A stretch of DNA of 64,000 nucleotides, from NCBI RefSeq assembly GCF_050003625.1, contig NC_134398.1:94821674-94885673 (forward strand), in the 5' to 3' direction. The position numbers and the translations under genes were made by a program. Position 1 is the stretch's first letter. Each line of letters starts with the position of its first letter. Of the stretch, positions 22,441 through 34,408 are shown piece after piece. A model generated the notes under the pieces. The model was not told the DNA's origin. It was given only the letters and a program-made list of their open reading frames with translations, and did not search any database. Source of the stretch: Haematobia irritans. Its lineage: Eukaryota; Arthropoda; Insecta; Diptera; Muscidae.

Positions 22441-23814
22441 CAAATCATATATTATTTTTAATTTTTTTTTAACAAAAAAGGGTTTTGTACACAAGTTTGA
22501 AATTTTCGAAGAAATTCAAAAAACTCTTACAAAGGAAGAATGTGAAGTTGAGTAATATATAAATATTTTTCCATCGAATCCTAAAGTTAACGATAACCAT
22601 TCAAAAGCACATTATATTTAAACTCGAAACAATAATTTTACAACCAACACAAAAATTTATTTAGGTGTGAATAATTGTTTGCTTTCTTTAATAATTTATT
22701 CTAAAGAAAATAAACTTATTCAATTCTTGCTTTGGATCATTCCCCACCAAGTTATAATACAATTTGCTTACTTACTTACATGGCCTTAAGACCATGTACA
22801 TTGTTGTCGTGACCACTTAATTTTTTAATTTTGTTGCAGCGAAAAAGATTTTATAAAAACATTGAGCAGGTACACACGATTTTCATTTTGCGCGTCAGTC
22901 GAGAGTTGATTGTTTCTTGGAATCGACGGAGAATACGCATTTACTGTTTTGTGTTAATTCATTTATTCAGAAGTGGCACGTGGTTTTATGTGAAGACAAA
23001 AAAGGAAAGTGTAATTGAAGAAATGTACCTGTTGTTTGTTCTGCATTTTGCTATATGGTATCATTTATTTTTGCAGTTACATGATGTCTGCGTTTGTATA
23101 TTTGATGGGCACGATGTAAATATGGAATAATTACTTATTGTTGAAATTGAAATAAAATAGAGTGTGTAAAAATATATGATGTTTGCTTGAACGGCATTAT
23201 AAATACAAATAAACAATGAATTAGTTTATAAATAAATAAAAGCAAATAAATAAAGTTAATTTTGTGCTTTCTTTTCTCAAGTGGCGTCCTTTTTCGACGA
23301 TGAAAAAGGCTTTTTAATAAAGATCAAAACATTTTAGGTTGTGACCATGTTCTTTTAACTAGAAGAAAAACATTTTGAATGAATAACATAACATTTGAAA
23401 TCGTGACCATTGTCTTTTCATTCAAACAAAATTCTTTTTATCAATATAATAACATTTTAGATGAGGACAATTACATTTTTCTTAGAACCATGTTCACTGA
23501 GCCAACATGGTTGCAGGTGAAAATGTCACATGGTCGCCGCAAAAATAGCTCCTATCATATTATTTTGCTCTTCGAATATGATTGTGACAATCATGTTTCT
23601 TCTCTGCGTGTTCATTGATTTTTTATACAGGGTGTCATTGCTGACCAAGGGCTCCGACTTCAACTTACAGCATAATGGCTAATATAAGGTCATAATTTTA
23701 AGGCCTTTTAGGAGTTGCCTCAAAAAAGCATATGTGCGTATCAATAGAAGAAACTTCTATAAGTAGTGGTCGATATTTTTTAAAATCGTTATTGATGATT
23801 TCTTTAAAAAGATT
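22441..23814. other. AT-rich DNA, no recognisable gene
   Basis: Contains long A/T runs and a weak open stretch at 22831-23130 whose product has no motif I recognise and whose codon use looks random. Repeated short phrases (aacattttag, gtgaccat) at 23320-23480 suggest decayed repeats. Nothing here is supported as functional. Confidence 0.5.
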
Positions 23815-23945
23815 TTTGTATACGGACGAAAAAGACTTTATTATATGTTTCGGGGTAAAAATTATAAGTGTGGAACTCAAATTATTAGCTCATTATTTTT
23901 AAGTGCAATCATATAATGTTCATAAACTAGTATAACATGTTTGAA
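23815..23945 (-). repeat. Copy of the AT-rich palindromic family
   Basis: Inverted relative to 22120-22240: it contains 'tacggacgaaaaagac', 'ataatgttcataaactag' and 'acatgtttg' in the matching order, with more substitutions than the copy at 24550. Confidence 0.6.
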
Positions 23946-24229
23946 ATATTTATCTGTGGATTTATAACAAAACCCCATAAGTCTAAAAACTCAATTTTAC
24001 AGGAGAGCGAAAATACACCTTTAAGGGGTCACAAAAACTTCAGTAGAAAACATCTTGAAAATGTTTAATATTTATTTGTAAGCCCCTTTTCAATAACTTT
24101 TTTTCCACTTTGTCAAATCCACCTAGCACCCCCGATTTGTCTTTCTTTTCTTATGAGTATAACATAGTGTCCAGGTACGGTATTGCTCCATCACGTTCTA
24201 GTTCCATAGTTAATTAAATGTTTTTATTA

Positions 24230-24500
24230 GTCATTAAAAATCGTCAGCATTTGTTCTATTGCACTTCGTTTCATTATCCCAAGGATGTCGCCCATATATT
24301 TTGTCAAAATCTTAGGTCTAATATCACAGTTCATAAGGCATTGCTCCAATAAGTAATAAGGATATTGGAATGGAAGACTTGTTGGAGCAATGCCTTATAA
24401 ACTGTGATATTAGACCTAAAACTTTGGTAAAATATGTGGACGACCTCTTTGAGATAACGAAACAAAGTGCAATAAAACAAATGCTGACGATTCTTAATTA
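24230..24500. pseudogene. Penelope-like RT fragments in inverted orientation
   Basis: Two arms of about 115 bp face each other around a ~36-bp loop. The plus-strand arm (24385-24500) translates to a segment with 'RPKTLVKYVDDLFEITK', where KYVDDLF resembles the catalytic motif of Penelope-like element reverse transcriptases. The other arm, read on the minus strand (24348-24230), encodes a diverged version in which the box has become YMGD. Both are far too short to be functional. Penelope-like elements often show inverted or partially duplicated insertions, which fits. The family assignment rests on this single motif plus context. Confidence 0.5.
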
Positions 24501-24544
24501 CAAAATTTTGCGTCATAACGACATAGTTATTTTTAATACAATAT

Positions 24545-24800
24545 ACACGGATGAAAAAGACTGTTTTTCATATGTTTGGCTATAAACATTATATGTTTGG
24601 AACACAAATTTTTAAACACAATATTTTTGAGTGCAAGCATATAATGTTCATAAACTAGCATAACATGTTTGGGACATATATGTTAATATGTTAGAACATA
24701 TTATGTTTGGGGCATAAAATGTTTGTAAATATAATATGCTTGGATGCAAACATATATTAATTTAGAAATATCCTATAAACATATATGTGTTTAGTAGCTT
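24545..24800 (-). repeat. Copy of the AT-rich palindromic family
   Basis: Reverse complement of about 22000-22240, with the shared phrases 'aaaaagactgtttttcatatg', 'cataacatgtttgggacata' and 'cttggatgcaaacatatatt' in the matching order. It directly follows the Penelope-like fragment. Confidence 0.7.
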
Positions 24801-24892
24801 GGAGCGCTATTTAACAGGGAGCGATATTGAATTAAGTTGGTGGTTGTTGCTTGTTATTACAAAATTAACATTTTATTTTTCCTTGGGCAATT

Positions 24893-25270
24893 GATCAGCT
24901 ACTTCTTTGATCCTTACAAACTGTGTGGTCCGCTGTTCGAATCCCCGTCCGGCAAAAGGTAAAATTAAAATAAAATAAAAATCATAAAATTGAATAATTT
25001 CTTCTACAATGTTTGTATTACAGAAAAATGTGCTAAGAACTAAAAAATCTCGTGGAAGTGAGAAAGATGTGGTGGAATATACAATTATGCAGAAACAAAA
25101 TTTTGAGCATTCAGGTCGATTTTCATAATTCATTATGATTGCAAATAAATAAATAAATAAATAAAATTTTGAGCACAATATTGTTTGGGAGAATTTTTTT
25201 TTAAGCATATAATATTTTTGGGTGCAAAATGCTTCCAAACATATTATATGTTCACATAATAACATATTGT
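24893..25270 (+). repeat. SINE-like repeat with partial tRNA head
   Basis: Begins with a truncated tRNA-like segment containing a B-box-like 'tgttcgaatcc' (24931-24945 region), followed by an A-rich stretch and a unique body ('gaataatttctt', 'attacagaaaaa', 'ctaagaactaaaaaatctcg'). The body is repeated in inverted orientation at about 25850-26050. The downstream part merges into the palindromic AT-rich family. It is a non-coding dispersed repeat. Confidence 0.55.
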
Positions 25271-25324
25271 TTTTTAGAAGACAACATTATTGAATTTGGA
25301 TGCAAAAATACAAAATGTTTGGGA

Positions 25325-25492
25325 CTTAGACTACCCAAACATATATTGTTTAGACCAATATGCTTTCAAGCATATTATATATTGGAAGAGATCAAACATA
25401 TAAATGTTTGGGCAATACCCAAAAATGTATATGCTTGAAGCAAAATATGTTTGGGAGTATATGTTACAGAAGCGATTTTTTGTGAGGGTGTA
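25325..25492 (-). repeat. Copy of the AT-rich palindromic family
   Basis: Reverse complement of 22240-22405, from 'gactacccaaacatatattg' to 'gcgattttttgtgagggtgta'. Because 22000-22235 returns inverted at 24550 and not beside this copy, the family has been shuffled, or two insertions are involved. Confidence 0.7.
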
Positions 25493-25674
25493 GATTCCCG
25501 TCGATGAATAAAAATAAAAAAGAAAATTAAAAAAAAATTTAACCTCGATCTTGAATTTATAAAAGAAAACATAAGATATACATTTTTTTATCATAAGTCC
25601 GTAGATATATTATATGCTCGACCATATTATATTTGGAACAAAGCATTTTCTCAAATTTAATGTCTCTGTCTGCA

Positions 25675-25850
25675 CCCTAAAAAAAATCGCTTCTTTAACA
25701 TATGTTCCAAACATATTTTGCAGGAAGCACATATATTATTGGATACTGCCGAAACATGAATATGTTTGTTTTATGTGAACATATTATATGTTTGGAAGCA
25801 TTTTGTGCCAAAAATATTATATGCTTGGAAGAATTTTTCCCAAACACGAT
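25675..25850 (+). repeat. Copy of the AT-rich palindromic family
   Basis: Same orientation as 22240-22405, starting 'caccctaaaaaaaatcgctt' and continuing with 'ccaaacatattttgc' and 'gaacatattatatgtttgga'. It joins directly to the SINE-like repeat at 25850-26050. Confidence 0.6.
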
Positions 25851-26060
25851 TGTGCTCATTCCCTAACATACTCGTAATTTTCACTTCCACGAAATTTTTT
25901 AGTTCTTGGCACCTTTTTCTGTAATACAAATAATGTTGAAGAAATTATTCACTTTTATAAATTTTTTAAACTTTACCTTTCGTCTGCACGGAGAATCGAA
26001 CCGAGGACCATACAGTTTGTAAGCCAACACACTATCCACTGGGCTATGTAGCTGTTATAG
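25850..26060 (-). mobile_element. tRNA-derived SINE-like repeat, minus strand
   Basis: On the minus strand an A box 'tagcccagtgg' (26036-26046, full match to TRGYNNARNNG) and a B box 'ggttcgattct' (25992-26002, one mismatch) are spaced as in a tRNA. The body that follows matches 24950-25100. There is no acceptor-stem pairing, so this is a SINE and not a tRNA gene. Confidence 0.65.
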
Positions 26061-26162
26061 TCACCAGTAGATAATTATCGTTATAAGTTACATTTATATA
26101 GCATAGTTTGCAGCGCCCACGAGCCCCTTCAAACATAACATGGTTTAACAGAAACATACATT

Positions 26163-26250
26163 TGTTTGCCACGTGGAGCAGTGGTTAGCATGTCTACCTT
26201 GCATGCAAAGGGTCGTGGGTTCAATCCCTGCTCCGACCGAACACTTTTTT
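26163..26250 (+). mobile_element. tRNA-derived SINE head
   Basis: Plus-strand tRNA-like segment with an A-box-like 'tggagcagtgg' (26174-26184, one mismatch) and B box 'ggttcaatccc' (26218-26228), ending 'ccgaccgaacac' and a T-run. The stretch 'ggttagcatg' through 'ggtcgtgggttc' is very close to the head of the SINE at 35158-35509, but the LINE-A-type 3' body is absent. It is likely a truncated relative. Confidence 0.65.
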
Positions 26251-27291
26251 TTTAATTTACACATTTATATTTATACTATATTAAATTTTTATAATGAAAC
26301 TTCTAAATGTGGGTTATTAAAGATTTATAGTCAGTAACAGTGCTTGATATAAACGAAATTGACTGATTTTTGGATAAAATATTATTTTTTTTATTGCAAA
26401 AATAACAATTTTGTAACAAAAATCTGTTTTTGGTACAAAACTTTAAAATTTGGAAGGAATTCAAAAACTCTAACAAAAGAAGAACGTGGAGTCGAGTATA
26501 AACATACATAAATAATATTATAATATAAACATAAATTTATTTAGGCGTGAACAGTTTTTTACTAGAATTTAACACCATCACTCTAAAATGCCTTTTATTT
26601 TTCTTTAATAATTCATTTTAAAGAAAATAAACTTTTTAAATTGTTTTAGCTGCAAAACTCGAACTTAATGCCCGCTTTTATATTTGAAGGTGTCCGTCAA
26701 CTCCTCGTGGACTACTTATTAATAAAGAGGAACTAAACTTTGTTTTTATACATTTTACTGTGTAATTTTTCACTATTTCCTCCTTATTTCATTTTACTGT
26801 CCCAACTCTAAAAAGAGTATAGTGCCCTTTCATTATTTTTATGAAGACCCCTGATTTCTTTTAACGAACCAAAAAAAAAAAATTGTGCCCATAATGCCAA
26901 AATGATAAACAAGGCGAAAACATATGCTGTTTGTTTTTCAAATGTATTCTCTTGGTTCCAAATGTCTATTCTCTTTATTCAAATTAAATAATATTTAGAC
27001 TTAAGCATATCAAATTTTTGGCCTTATCATAAAACAGTTTTCCGAAACAACATACAAGCGGTTTCACAGAAATTGTTCTATTTTTATTCTTTCGCTGTGT
27101 TATGTTGATATCTTTTGTCAACTCTCCCGGCTTCCATCTCTATTTCTTTCTCTATACTCTCTCTGTCGCTTTGAATAAAATATCACAACATATGTATGTT
27201 TAGTCGAAATTTGTAAATTTATATATGTTTGCATTCACACATATGATTTTTATGAAACATTCATGCCCCAAACATAATATATTCTAACATA
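26251..27291. other. AT-rich DNA with decayed dispersed repeats
   Basis: No gene. The stretch around 26820-26960 ('agtgccctttcatta', 'gcccataatgccaaaatgataaacaa', 'ttctcttggttcc') matches the DNA flanking the MITE at 9981-10480, marking an older shared repeat. Fragments of the palindromic family ('atatatgtttgcattcacac') reappear at 27180-27290. Confidence 0.5.
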
Positions 27292-27793
27292 TTATTTATT
27301 TATTTATTGTGTATTTTAATAACCTGCACAACAAGAATTAATTCTTATAATTACAGTGCAGGCATTTAGTGTCCAACAATAACATCCTTATATTATTAAT
27401 TTAAAATTATTAAATTAAAATAAAATAATTTGGACATAAAAAACAGAAATGAACTTGACTACAACAATTGTTTGTTTGAGTAAAAAAGAAAATAAAAATG
27501 ACAAATAAAGTGTATAAATAAATTTAAGAAAAAAAAAATAAAATCTAAATTAAAGTAATGAATTAAATGTGTGAAAAATTAATGAATGAATTAATATCAA
27601 AAAAAAAAAAATATGTATAAAAAGAAAAATGAAGATAAGTAACAATTATTAAAACAAATATAAATGAAACTGATTTTGATTTACTATATTTATTGTACAG
27701 TTGCATAATGATCAAATAAACGTTTTTTAAATTGCATTGTGTTGCTTGTCAGTTGAATGTCATGAGGTAATATATTCCAGAGGCGTACTGCAT

Positions 27794-29717
27794 TTATGTA
27801 GAAATGCCAATCTGAAACATGACTTTGACACCGAATTGAACAATAATTTTTCCTCTGTTAGACCTAGGAAACCGTATCCTATCATATAAATAAAATGGTT
27901 CGTGTGAGTAAATTATCCGATGGAGAAACAACATAAGCCTAAAATCAAACACACCGTCAAGATCCAACCCATATAAACGCCTGCGGAACTGAGATACATG
28001 ATCAAATCGCCTCAAACCATAAACGTACCTAATTATGTTATTGAATGCCAAATTAACCTTACGTTTGCATGCAGCATCACAGCTAGCAAAAAGCTCACAA
28101 CCATACAATAAAACAGGCATCAAGTAACTTTTTGCCAAAAGTACCCTTATAGGCAAAGGCGTCAACATCTGTGTAGACCAAAGATTCCTGAGTGTTGCAT
28201 AAATCTGACCACTAATATAGTTAACGTGATCAGTCCAACTAAATGAGCTGTTCAGCATGATGCCAAGGTTCTAAGCCGACGTTACAATACTAATTCGTTG
28301 ATCATTTATCTTAATCTGGGGATCAATGTTAACCGTTATACTACGCCTATGTATCATCAGAAATTTGGACTTTTCAGGGTTAAGACATAGTCCATTCGCC
28401 TTTGCCCAATTGTGGACAATGTCAAGATCACCATTGAGCCTATCAATACATTCGTACAAAGTGTCTATAGTGTCACTACGATATATCTGCACGTCATCAG
28501 CATACATATGTATCTTGCTGTCCCTAATATATCTTGGCAGATCGTTTATATAAATAGAAAAAAGAATAGGGCCAAGTGTGGATCCCTGAGGAACTCCTTT
28601 TCGTAAACGTACAGGCTCTGATATCCCATTACGTGTGCATACAGACTGCGTTCTTTCACTCAGATAGGAATGTAAAAGTCTAACAGAGTTAGGAGAAAAA
28701 TTAAGAAGGTTGCATAACTTGAAGCACAGCAATGAATGATCGACAGTGTCAAATGCCTCCGAATGATCCAATAGAACAAGAAAGCTAACCTTACCAAGAT
28801 CAGTTTCTATTCTAGGATCTTCACAGACATCAGCTAGCGCACTAATACAACTATAACCAGGACGAAACCCGATTGACTTGATGAAAGAAGTGATTTAACC
28901 TTCAAGAAATCAGATATCTGTACATGTACTATCTTTTCAAATACCTTCGAAAGAAATGGAAGTAGTGATATGGGACGATATTCAGAGTTGTTCTTTGGGA
29001 TGGGGATGACTTTAGCATGTCTCCAAGGCCTCGGGAAGGAACTAGTAGTCAAAATTGTATTAAAAATAAAAGTGACAAATGGTAATAATAGAGGAAGAAT
29101 AATTCTGACAAACTTAGGATCTAGGCCATCATATCCAATTGAGTTCGACTTAACCTTTGCAAAGGCGAGTAAAACATCAGATTGAGTAATGCATCGAAAC
29201 TCAAAGCCATCCCCGCTATCAAAGCATGGCAAAGCGTTAGCACCGGTGTAAAAATCAGAGTCCACTGTAGCCAGTGGCAGATCCGTAAAAATTTGACTCA
29301 ATGAATTGGCATCCAAGTGACAATCCCTCCCGCTAGTTCTGCCAACACCAATATCACGTATTGTCTTCCACTTCTCCTTAGTTCCTAAAGCCGTGTTAAA
29401 ACGATTAGAGTAATACTCTATCTATCTACAAATCAACGAATTCAAGTGTCTCCTAGCCGCTCGAAACTCATCCCTTAGCGTCTCCATTTTAAAACGCTTC
29501 CACCTCGAATAAAGAAGATACCGTTCAAGAATAGCTTCCTTAATCGCAGTACTAAACCAAGGTCTTGTTCTTGTCGTGGTTCTCCTGATCCTCACCGGAA
29601 TACATAAATCGTACAAATCCCTTATATTGTCCTGCAAAAATGACACTTAATCGTCTACCCCTTCCAATCGATGTTACTCCAGTCGATTTGATCGAAATGA
29701 CTTTGTAGAACATCATA
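27794..29717 (-). pseudogene. LINE-B ORF2, RT and C-terminal part (decayed)
   Basis: The minus strand encodes RT blocks 'EYRPISLLPFLSKVFEKIV', 'LDHSEAFDTVDHSLL', 'GVPQGSTLGPILFSIYIND' and 'MYADDVQIY' (YADD intact), then a thumb and C-terminal region ('RRLYGLDLDGVFDFRL'). Damage includes stops near 29647 and 29419, a one-base loss near 28864-28868 just after 'SSSQSGF', and a TAG at 28271-28273 before 'NLGIMLNSSFSW'. It is much more decayed than the amplified half of the same element, and this 3' half is present once only. Confidence 0.83.
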
Positions 29718-29726
29718 ATTCAACCT
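29718..29726 (+). repeat. Target-site duplication of LINE-A2 (3' side)
   Basis: ATTCAACCT here and at 34515-34523 flanks LINE-A2. Removing the insert plus one copy restores an open LINE-B frame across the site, which supports target-primed insertion. Confidence 0.8.
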
Positions 29727-29978
29727 AGGTTAGGTTAAAGTGGCAGCCCGATTAAATTTCAGGCTCACTTAGACTATTCAGTCCATTGTGATACCACATT
29801 TAACTAAAAGTACCTATTACATATGGGCACTTCTAGTCCTAACCACTGAACCTTCTCTATTATTTACTTTTGTGGAACCAACCAGATTGCTCCAAATACA
29901 TTAACAAACTGCTTAAGTTAACGTTTTCCAGGTCAGCCAGTAATCAAAAGCTATATGCTCCTAAAATTCGCTTACGCC

Positions 29979-32900
29979 TTACACAGCAGGACACTCACAC
30001 AAGAGGTGTTTAATTGATTCCTTTTCCTCCACATCATGACAGCTTATACAATAGTCATTATACTTCGCACCTATAGTTTTTGCAAATTCGCCTATCAGGC
30101 AGCGACCCGTTATAGCAGATATCAGGAGTGCTATCTGACGCCTTGAGAACACTACCATATCTAGTGTGCGGTTTAAGTTTAAATGGGGCCATATTTGCTT
30201 GGTGTCGTTACAACCCTTGCAATTTTCCCATCGAATATTGGCCATCATAACAGCCTTCTCACGCAGTAAGAGCTTGCAGGTGGCCCGAGGCATACCAACA
30301 GATTCTAGTTCCCCTGGAATATGTAAGGTAGTTCCTAGCCTTGCTAACACATCTGCTTCGCAGTTCCCCGGTATGTTCCTATGGCCAGGCACCCATATTA
30401 GGTGAATATTGTACTGCTCAGCCATCTCGTTGAGAGATTTGCGGCAGTCTATGGCCGTTTTCGAGTTAAGGAACACAGAGTCCAAGGATTTTATTGCAGG
30501 ATGACTGTCTGAGTATATATTAATGCCAATATTTGTTGGAACATTACTTCTCAGCCAATTCACCACCTCTCTTATTGCCAATATTTCAGCCTGAAAAACA
30601 CTACAGTGATTAGGTAATCTTTTCGCTATTCGAATTTCCAGATCTTTAGAATATACTCCGAATCCCACTTGTCCATTCAATTTGGAGCCATCAGTATAGA
30701 AATCGATATATCTTTTATTCCCCGGGGTCTGTGTACACCACGCCTCACTGTTGGGAATTAGAGTTTCAAACTTTTTGTCGAAAAGTGGTTTTGCCAGGGT
30801 GTAATCCACTACGTTAGGCACATCTGGCATTACTTTGAGGACCGCACTATGACCGTACATTTTTTCCGACCACAGCGATAGCTCGCGCAACCGCACAGCC
30901 GTTGTTGCAGCTGACTGTTTGGCCAAAATGTCTAAAGGCAATAGATGTAGCATGACATTAAGGGAGTCTGTTCCTGTCTTACTAAATGCGCCTGAGATAC
31001 ATAAGCTCGCCATACGCTGAACTTTATCTAAACAAGTCGGCTTCTGAAGTGCCGGCCACCAGACTACAACACCATATAGCATTATAGGTCTAACTACTGC
31101 TGTGTATAGCCAATGCACAATTTTTGGTCTTAGTCCCCACTTTGTCCCCATTGCCTTTTTGCACGAGTACAAAGCTACCGAGGCTTTTCTCGCCCTCTCT
31201 TCAATATTAAGCCTAAAATTCAGCTTCCTGTCCAAAATAACGCCAAGGTATTTTGCACACTCACCAAAGTGAATTTCAGTACCCCCTAAGGAAATGGGCC
31301 TAACCGTGGGAGTTTTGCGATCTTTGCAGTACATGACTAGTTCTGTCTTTGCTGGATTTACACCAAGACCATTATCTTTCGCCCATTTCTCAGTCATCCG
31401 GAGAGCTCTCTGTATAATATCTCTGATTGTGGATGGGAATTTTCCCCTGACTGCTAGCGCCACATCATCTGCGTATGCCACCACTTTTATCCTTTCTTTT
31501 TCTAGGGAAATCAGAAGGTTGTTAATAGCAACATTCCAAAGAAGAGGTGATAGAACTCCTCCTTGGGGAGTGCTTCTGTTCACATACCTTTGTATGTTTG
31601 CTTGCCCTAGTGTGGCTGAAATACGCCTCTTTATTAGAAGTTCGTCTGACAGCCTAAGTATACCTGGATCAACATTCAGAGTTGTCAGTCCATCTAATAT
31701 CGAGCTCGGATGGACATTATTGAACGCCCCTTCGATGTCTAGAAACGCCACGATTATGTATTCTTTGACAGATAGTGAGCTTTCAATAAAGCTGACTAGT
31801 TCATGCAATGCGGTATCAGTAGATCTGCCCTTTTCCTGCTTTAGGTATGAAGACGACTTTTGTCTCCCTCCACTTTTCTGGAATATATGCTAAGTTTACA
31901 CATCGTTTATATATCACCGTCAACCAGGGGATAATTCTTTCAGCCACTGCCTGTAAATCCGCCGGAGTAATTCCATCAGGTCCGGGGGATTTGAATGGTC
32001 CAAAGCTATTTAAAGCCCATTTTATTCTAGATTCCGACACAATTTCCTCGATAGGAAATGATCGCTGAGCCTCTGTTACACCGCCGGAACATGGTTCAAC
32101 CGTCTGATTTCCAGGGAAGTGTGTGTCCAAAAGTACCTCCAACGTCTCCTCACTGGACGTTGTCCAATTTCCCTCCGATGTTTTAATGAAACCTGGAGCT
32201 GTGTTAGTACCTTCCGTAGTCTGGAAGCCTCTGAAGTATTCTCAATACTGCTACAGTAATCATCCCAAGAGTTTTGTTGAGAACTTCTCAGTTCTCGTTT
32301 ATATGCTCTCAGATTCATCTTGTAAGTGTCCCAATCCTTCGGAGCTCTTGTAGACTTTGCTTTGTTAAAGTGCTTCCTGCAGGATTTCCTCATATTACTT
32401 AACTCCGTAGTCCACCATGGCAGCCGATTTTTGCCCCTTGGCTTTCCTCTAGGGCAACCAGCTTTCAGTGAAATGTTGAAGGCCTTAGTAATCCGCTCTA
32501 CTGCGTGTTCGATATCTTGCACAGTGCTCATATTTGTCTCCGGCATTTCCGGTATCATCAAATTGAACGATTCCCTATACCTATTCCAATCAGCTTTCCT
32601 AACATTTGGCGGAAATATGGTCTTTGAAGTACGAACAGTCAATCTGAAACTGATGTAGCGATGATCTGAGAAGCTATGTTCCCTCAAAACTTGCCACTCA
32701 GATATCTTATCATTCAGTTCCGGAGAGGTCAACGTTACGTCCAAAACCTCTTGCCTGTTTCTGGTGACGAAGGTTGGTGCATCTCCCTTATTGCAAACTA
32801 CCAGGTTAGTACGCAAAATAAACTCTATTAGCGACTCTCTGAATTTGCATCGCATCCCATAATGAGTTTTGTCTTTGTTTTTAGTGACTCCTCAACTAAG

Positions 32901-33246
32901 GTCTTAACGGCACATGTCCCATGTAGACCGAAGATACCCAATATTTGCATGTGGATATCTCTAGACTGGCTACGACAGTGTCTGCATTGCTCAATGAAGG
33001 AAGCAGAAACAAGTTTAGTTCGTTTTTAGCAATTATACATGCTCGATTTATATTGTTACCGGTATTATGCAAAAGTTTGAAACCCGGAGTGCTTAATTCA
33101 CAGATCTTGTTCTTATATATGTATGGTTCTTGAATAAGAACTATATCTATGTCTCCTTTCATCAGGAGAACTTTTAAGGCAGCACAAGCGGTCTTACAAT
33201 GGTGAAGATTTATCTGGAGGAACCGTAGAACCATCCACATTTTCAA
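29979..33246 (-). pseudogene. LINE-A2 ORF2 (EN, RT, RNase H; several deletions)
   Basis: From 33246 downward: endonuclease blocks ('LRFLQINLHHCKTA', 'DIVLIQEPYIY') break at a ~19-bp deletion near 32917. The copy resumes with 'REHSFSDHRYISF', 'LPWWTTELSNMRKS', then a 10-bp deletion and frameshift near 32205. The RT palm ('SPGPDGITPADLQ') ends in a ~145-bp deletion near 31830. From 31808 an open 609-codon frame covers FLDIEGAFNNV, YADD, RNase H (Asp in FYTDGSK, Glu in FQAEILAI, Asp in IYSDSHPAI, Asp in NCEADVLARLG) and the start of the zinc knuckle. Catalytic residues survive, but the polyprotein cannot be made. Confidence 0.87.
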
Positions 33247-34408
33247 CCACCGTCACATCAGCCGCTTCAATTGAGTCATCAAGGGGTTCCTTTTCACAGA
33301 TCTCGGTGACTCTCGCAACAATCCGCGGTTCAGCTTTGGTGAGGCTTGAGCCTGTAGAGACTTCCCGCATATGATTTTCGCCATGTTTTATGTCTCCTTC
33401 GGCTTCGCTAGGAGATTTTTTCACTGCTGACTCTACCGGAGGCTTGCCCGTTTCGGAATCCTTTGGCTGATCGCTTTTGTATACCTTCATATGGATATCA
33501 TGAAAGCCATAACTTACGCGTCCTTGGGTCTGGGCTAGATGTGGCAGCGACTCTATGTTTAATATAAACATGGCATGTCGTCTTGGTCCATCCACCTCAT
33601 CCAAACGACCAACCTTCCAATCGGCGGTTGGAAGATCTGGGTTACATTCTTTTAGTCTCTCTAGTATTGACTCAGGATCAGGAGGGTTTGCCGGTATCCA
33701 TGCATGTGCTCTAGGTTTAGCCGGTATGTCTTTTTTATCGACTAACTCCAAAGCGCCTCCTTCCCAAACTTCACCAATTAGCATGAATGCAGCTTTAAAG
33801 CGATCCATAGACCTCTGGTCCGCAAAAGCTGTTAACTTATATCGTCCTTGATACCATCCAGCATCTTGCCGTCGAGGACTTGGTCCGGGAAACTTTTTTC
33901 GCACCTCTGAGTAGACACCAGACATCGCGTTCTCAATTTCCCCCAATTTTTGCCTTGGAATCATACCGTCCAATGCTCCTTTATTAATAATAGCCATCAC
34001 AAGGCTGTCTTTTGCAACTGAGACAAACGATCTTTGATCTCGTTTAGAGGATGGCAGCTCATCCGGTGATCGTTCCCTTTTTCCAGCTTCAAGAATTCCT
34101 TAAGCCCATTTTAAGGAATCGCTTTGCTTAGCCGACAACGTGCTTGGGTCGACTGATCCTAATTTCTTTAGGATAAACAAAGCATTTCTTCGTTCCTTGA
34201 ATCTCTTTCGAGAGGGATTGCCTCCTTTTGATGTCGTCACCTTAGAAAAGGTTCGACTTGCCAAAGTGTCACCGCCAGTCGACCCGTCTACAGGTCGACT
34301 AATTGGGCCTGACTCTTGGTCGCTGCCCAAATTTATAACTTCAGTCGTTACCCGTCCACTGGGCCCTGAAGTTAGCAACCCAGTGGATGACTTTGAATTT
34401 CGCTGGAT
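33194..34408 (-). pseudogene. LINE-A2 ORF1 (start lost and stop inside)
   Basis: Homologous to the intact 403-aa ORF1 of A1. The initiator is ATC instead of ATG (34406-34408), and a TAA at 34100-34102 follows 'SLKWA'. The DUF4780-like core ('RPRAHAWIPANPPDPESI', 'TADWKVGRLDEVDGPRRH') is otherwise well preserved. The same internal stop is present in amplified units 2 and 3. Confidence 0.87.

Noticed and set aside
22831..23130. 99-codon open frame as a host gene
   Set aside because: No recognisable motif, AT-rich random-looking composition and no conserved context.
24370..24585. A 71-codon gene
   Set aside because: It is a Penelope-like RT scrap running into the AT-rich repeat family.
25985..26050. 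tRNA gene on the minus strand
   Set aside because: It matches both boxes, but the arms do not pair and the downstream sequence is a dispersed repeat.
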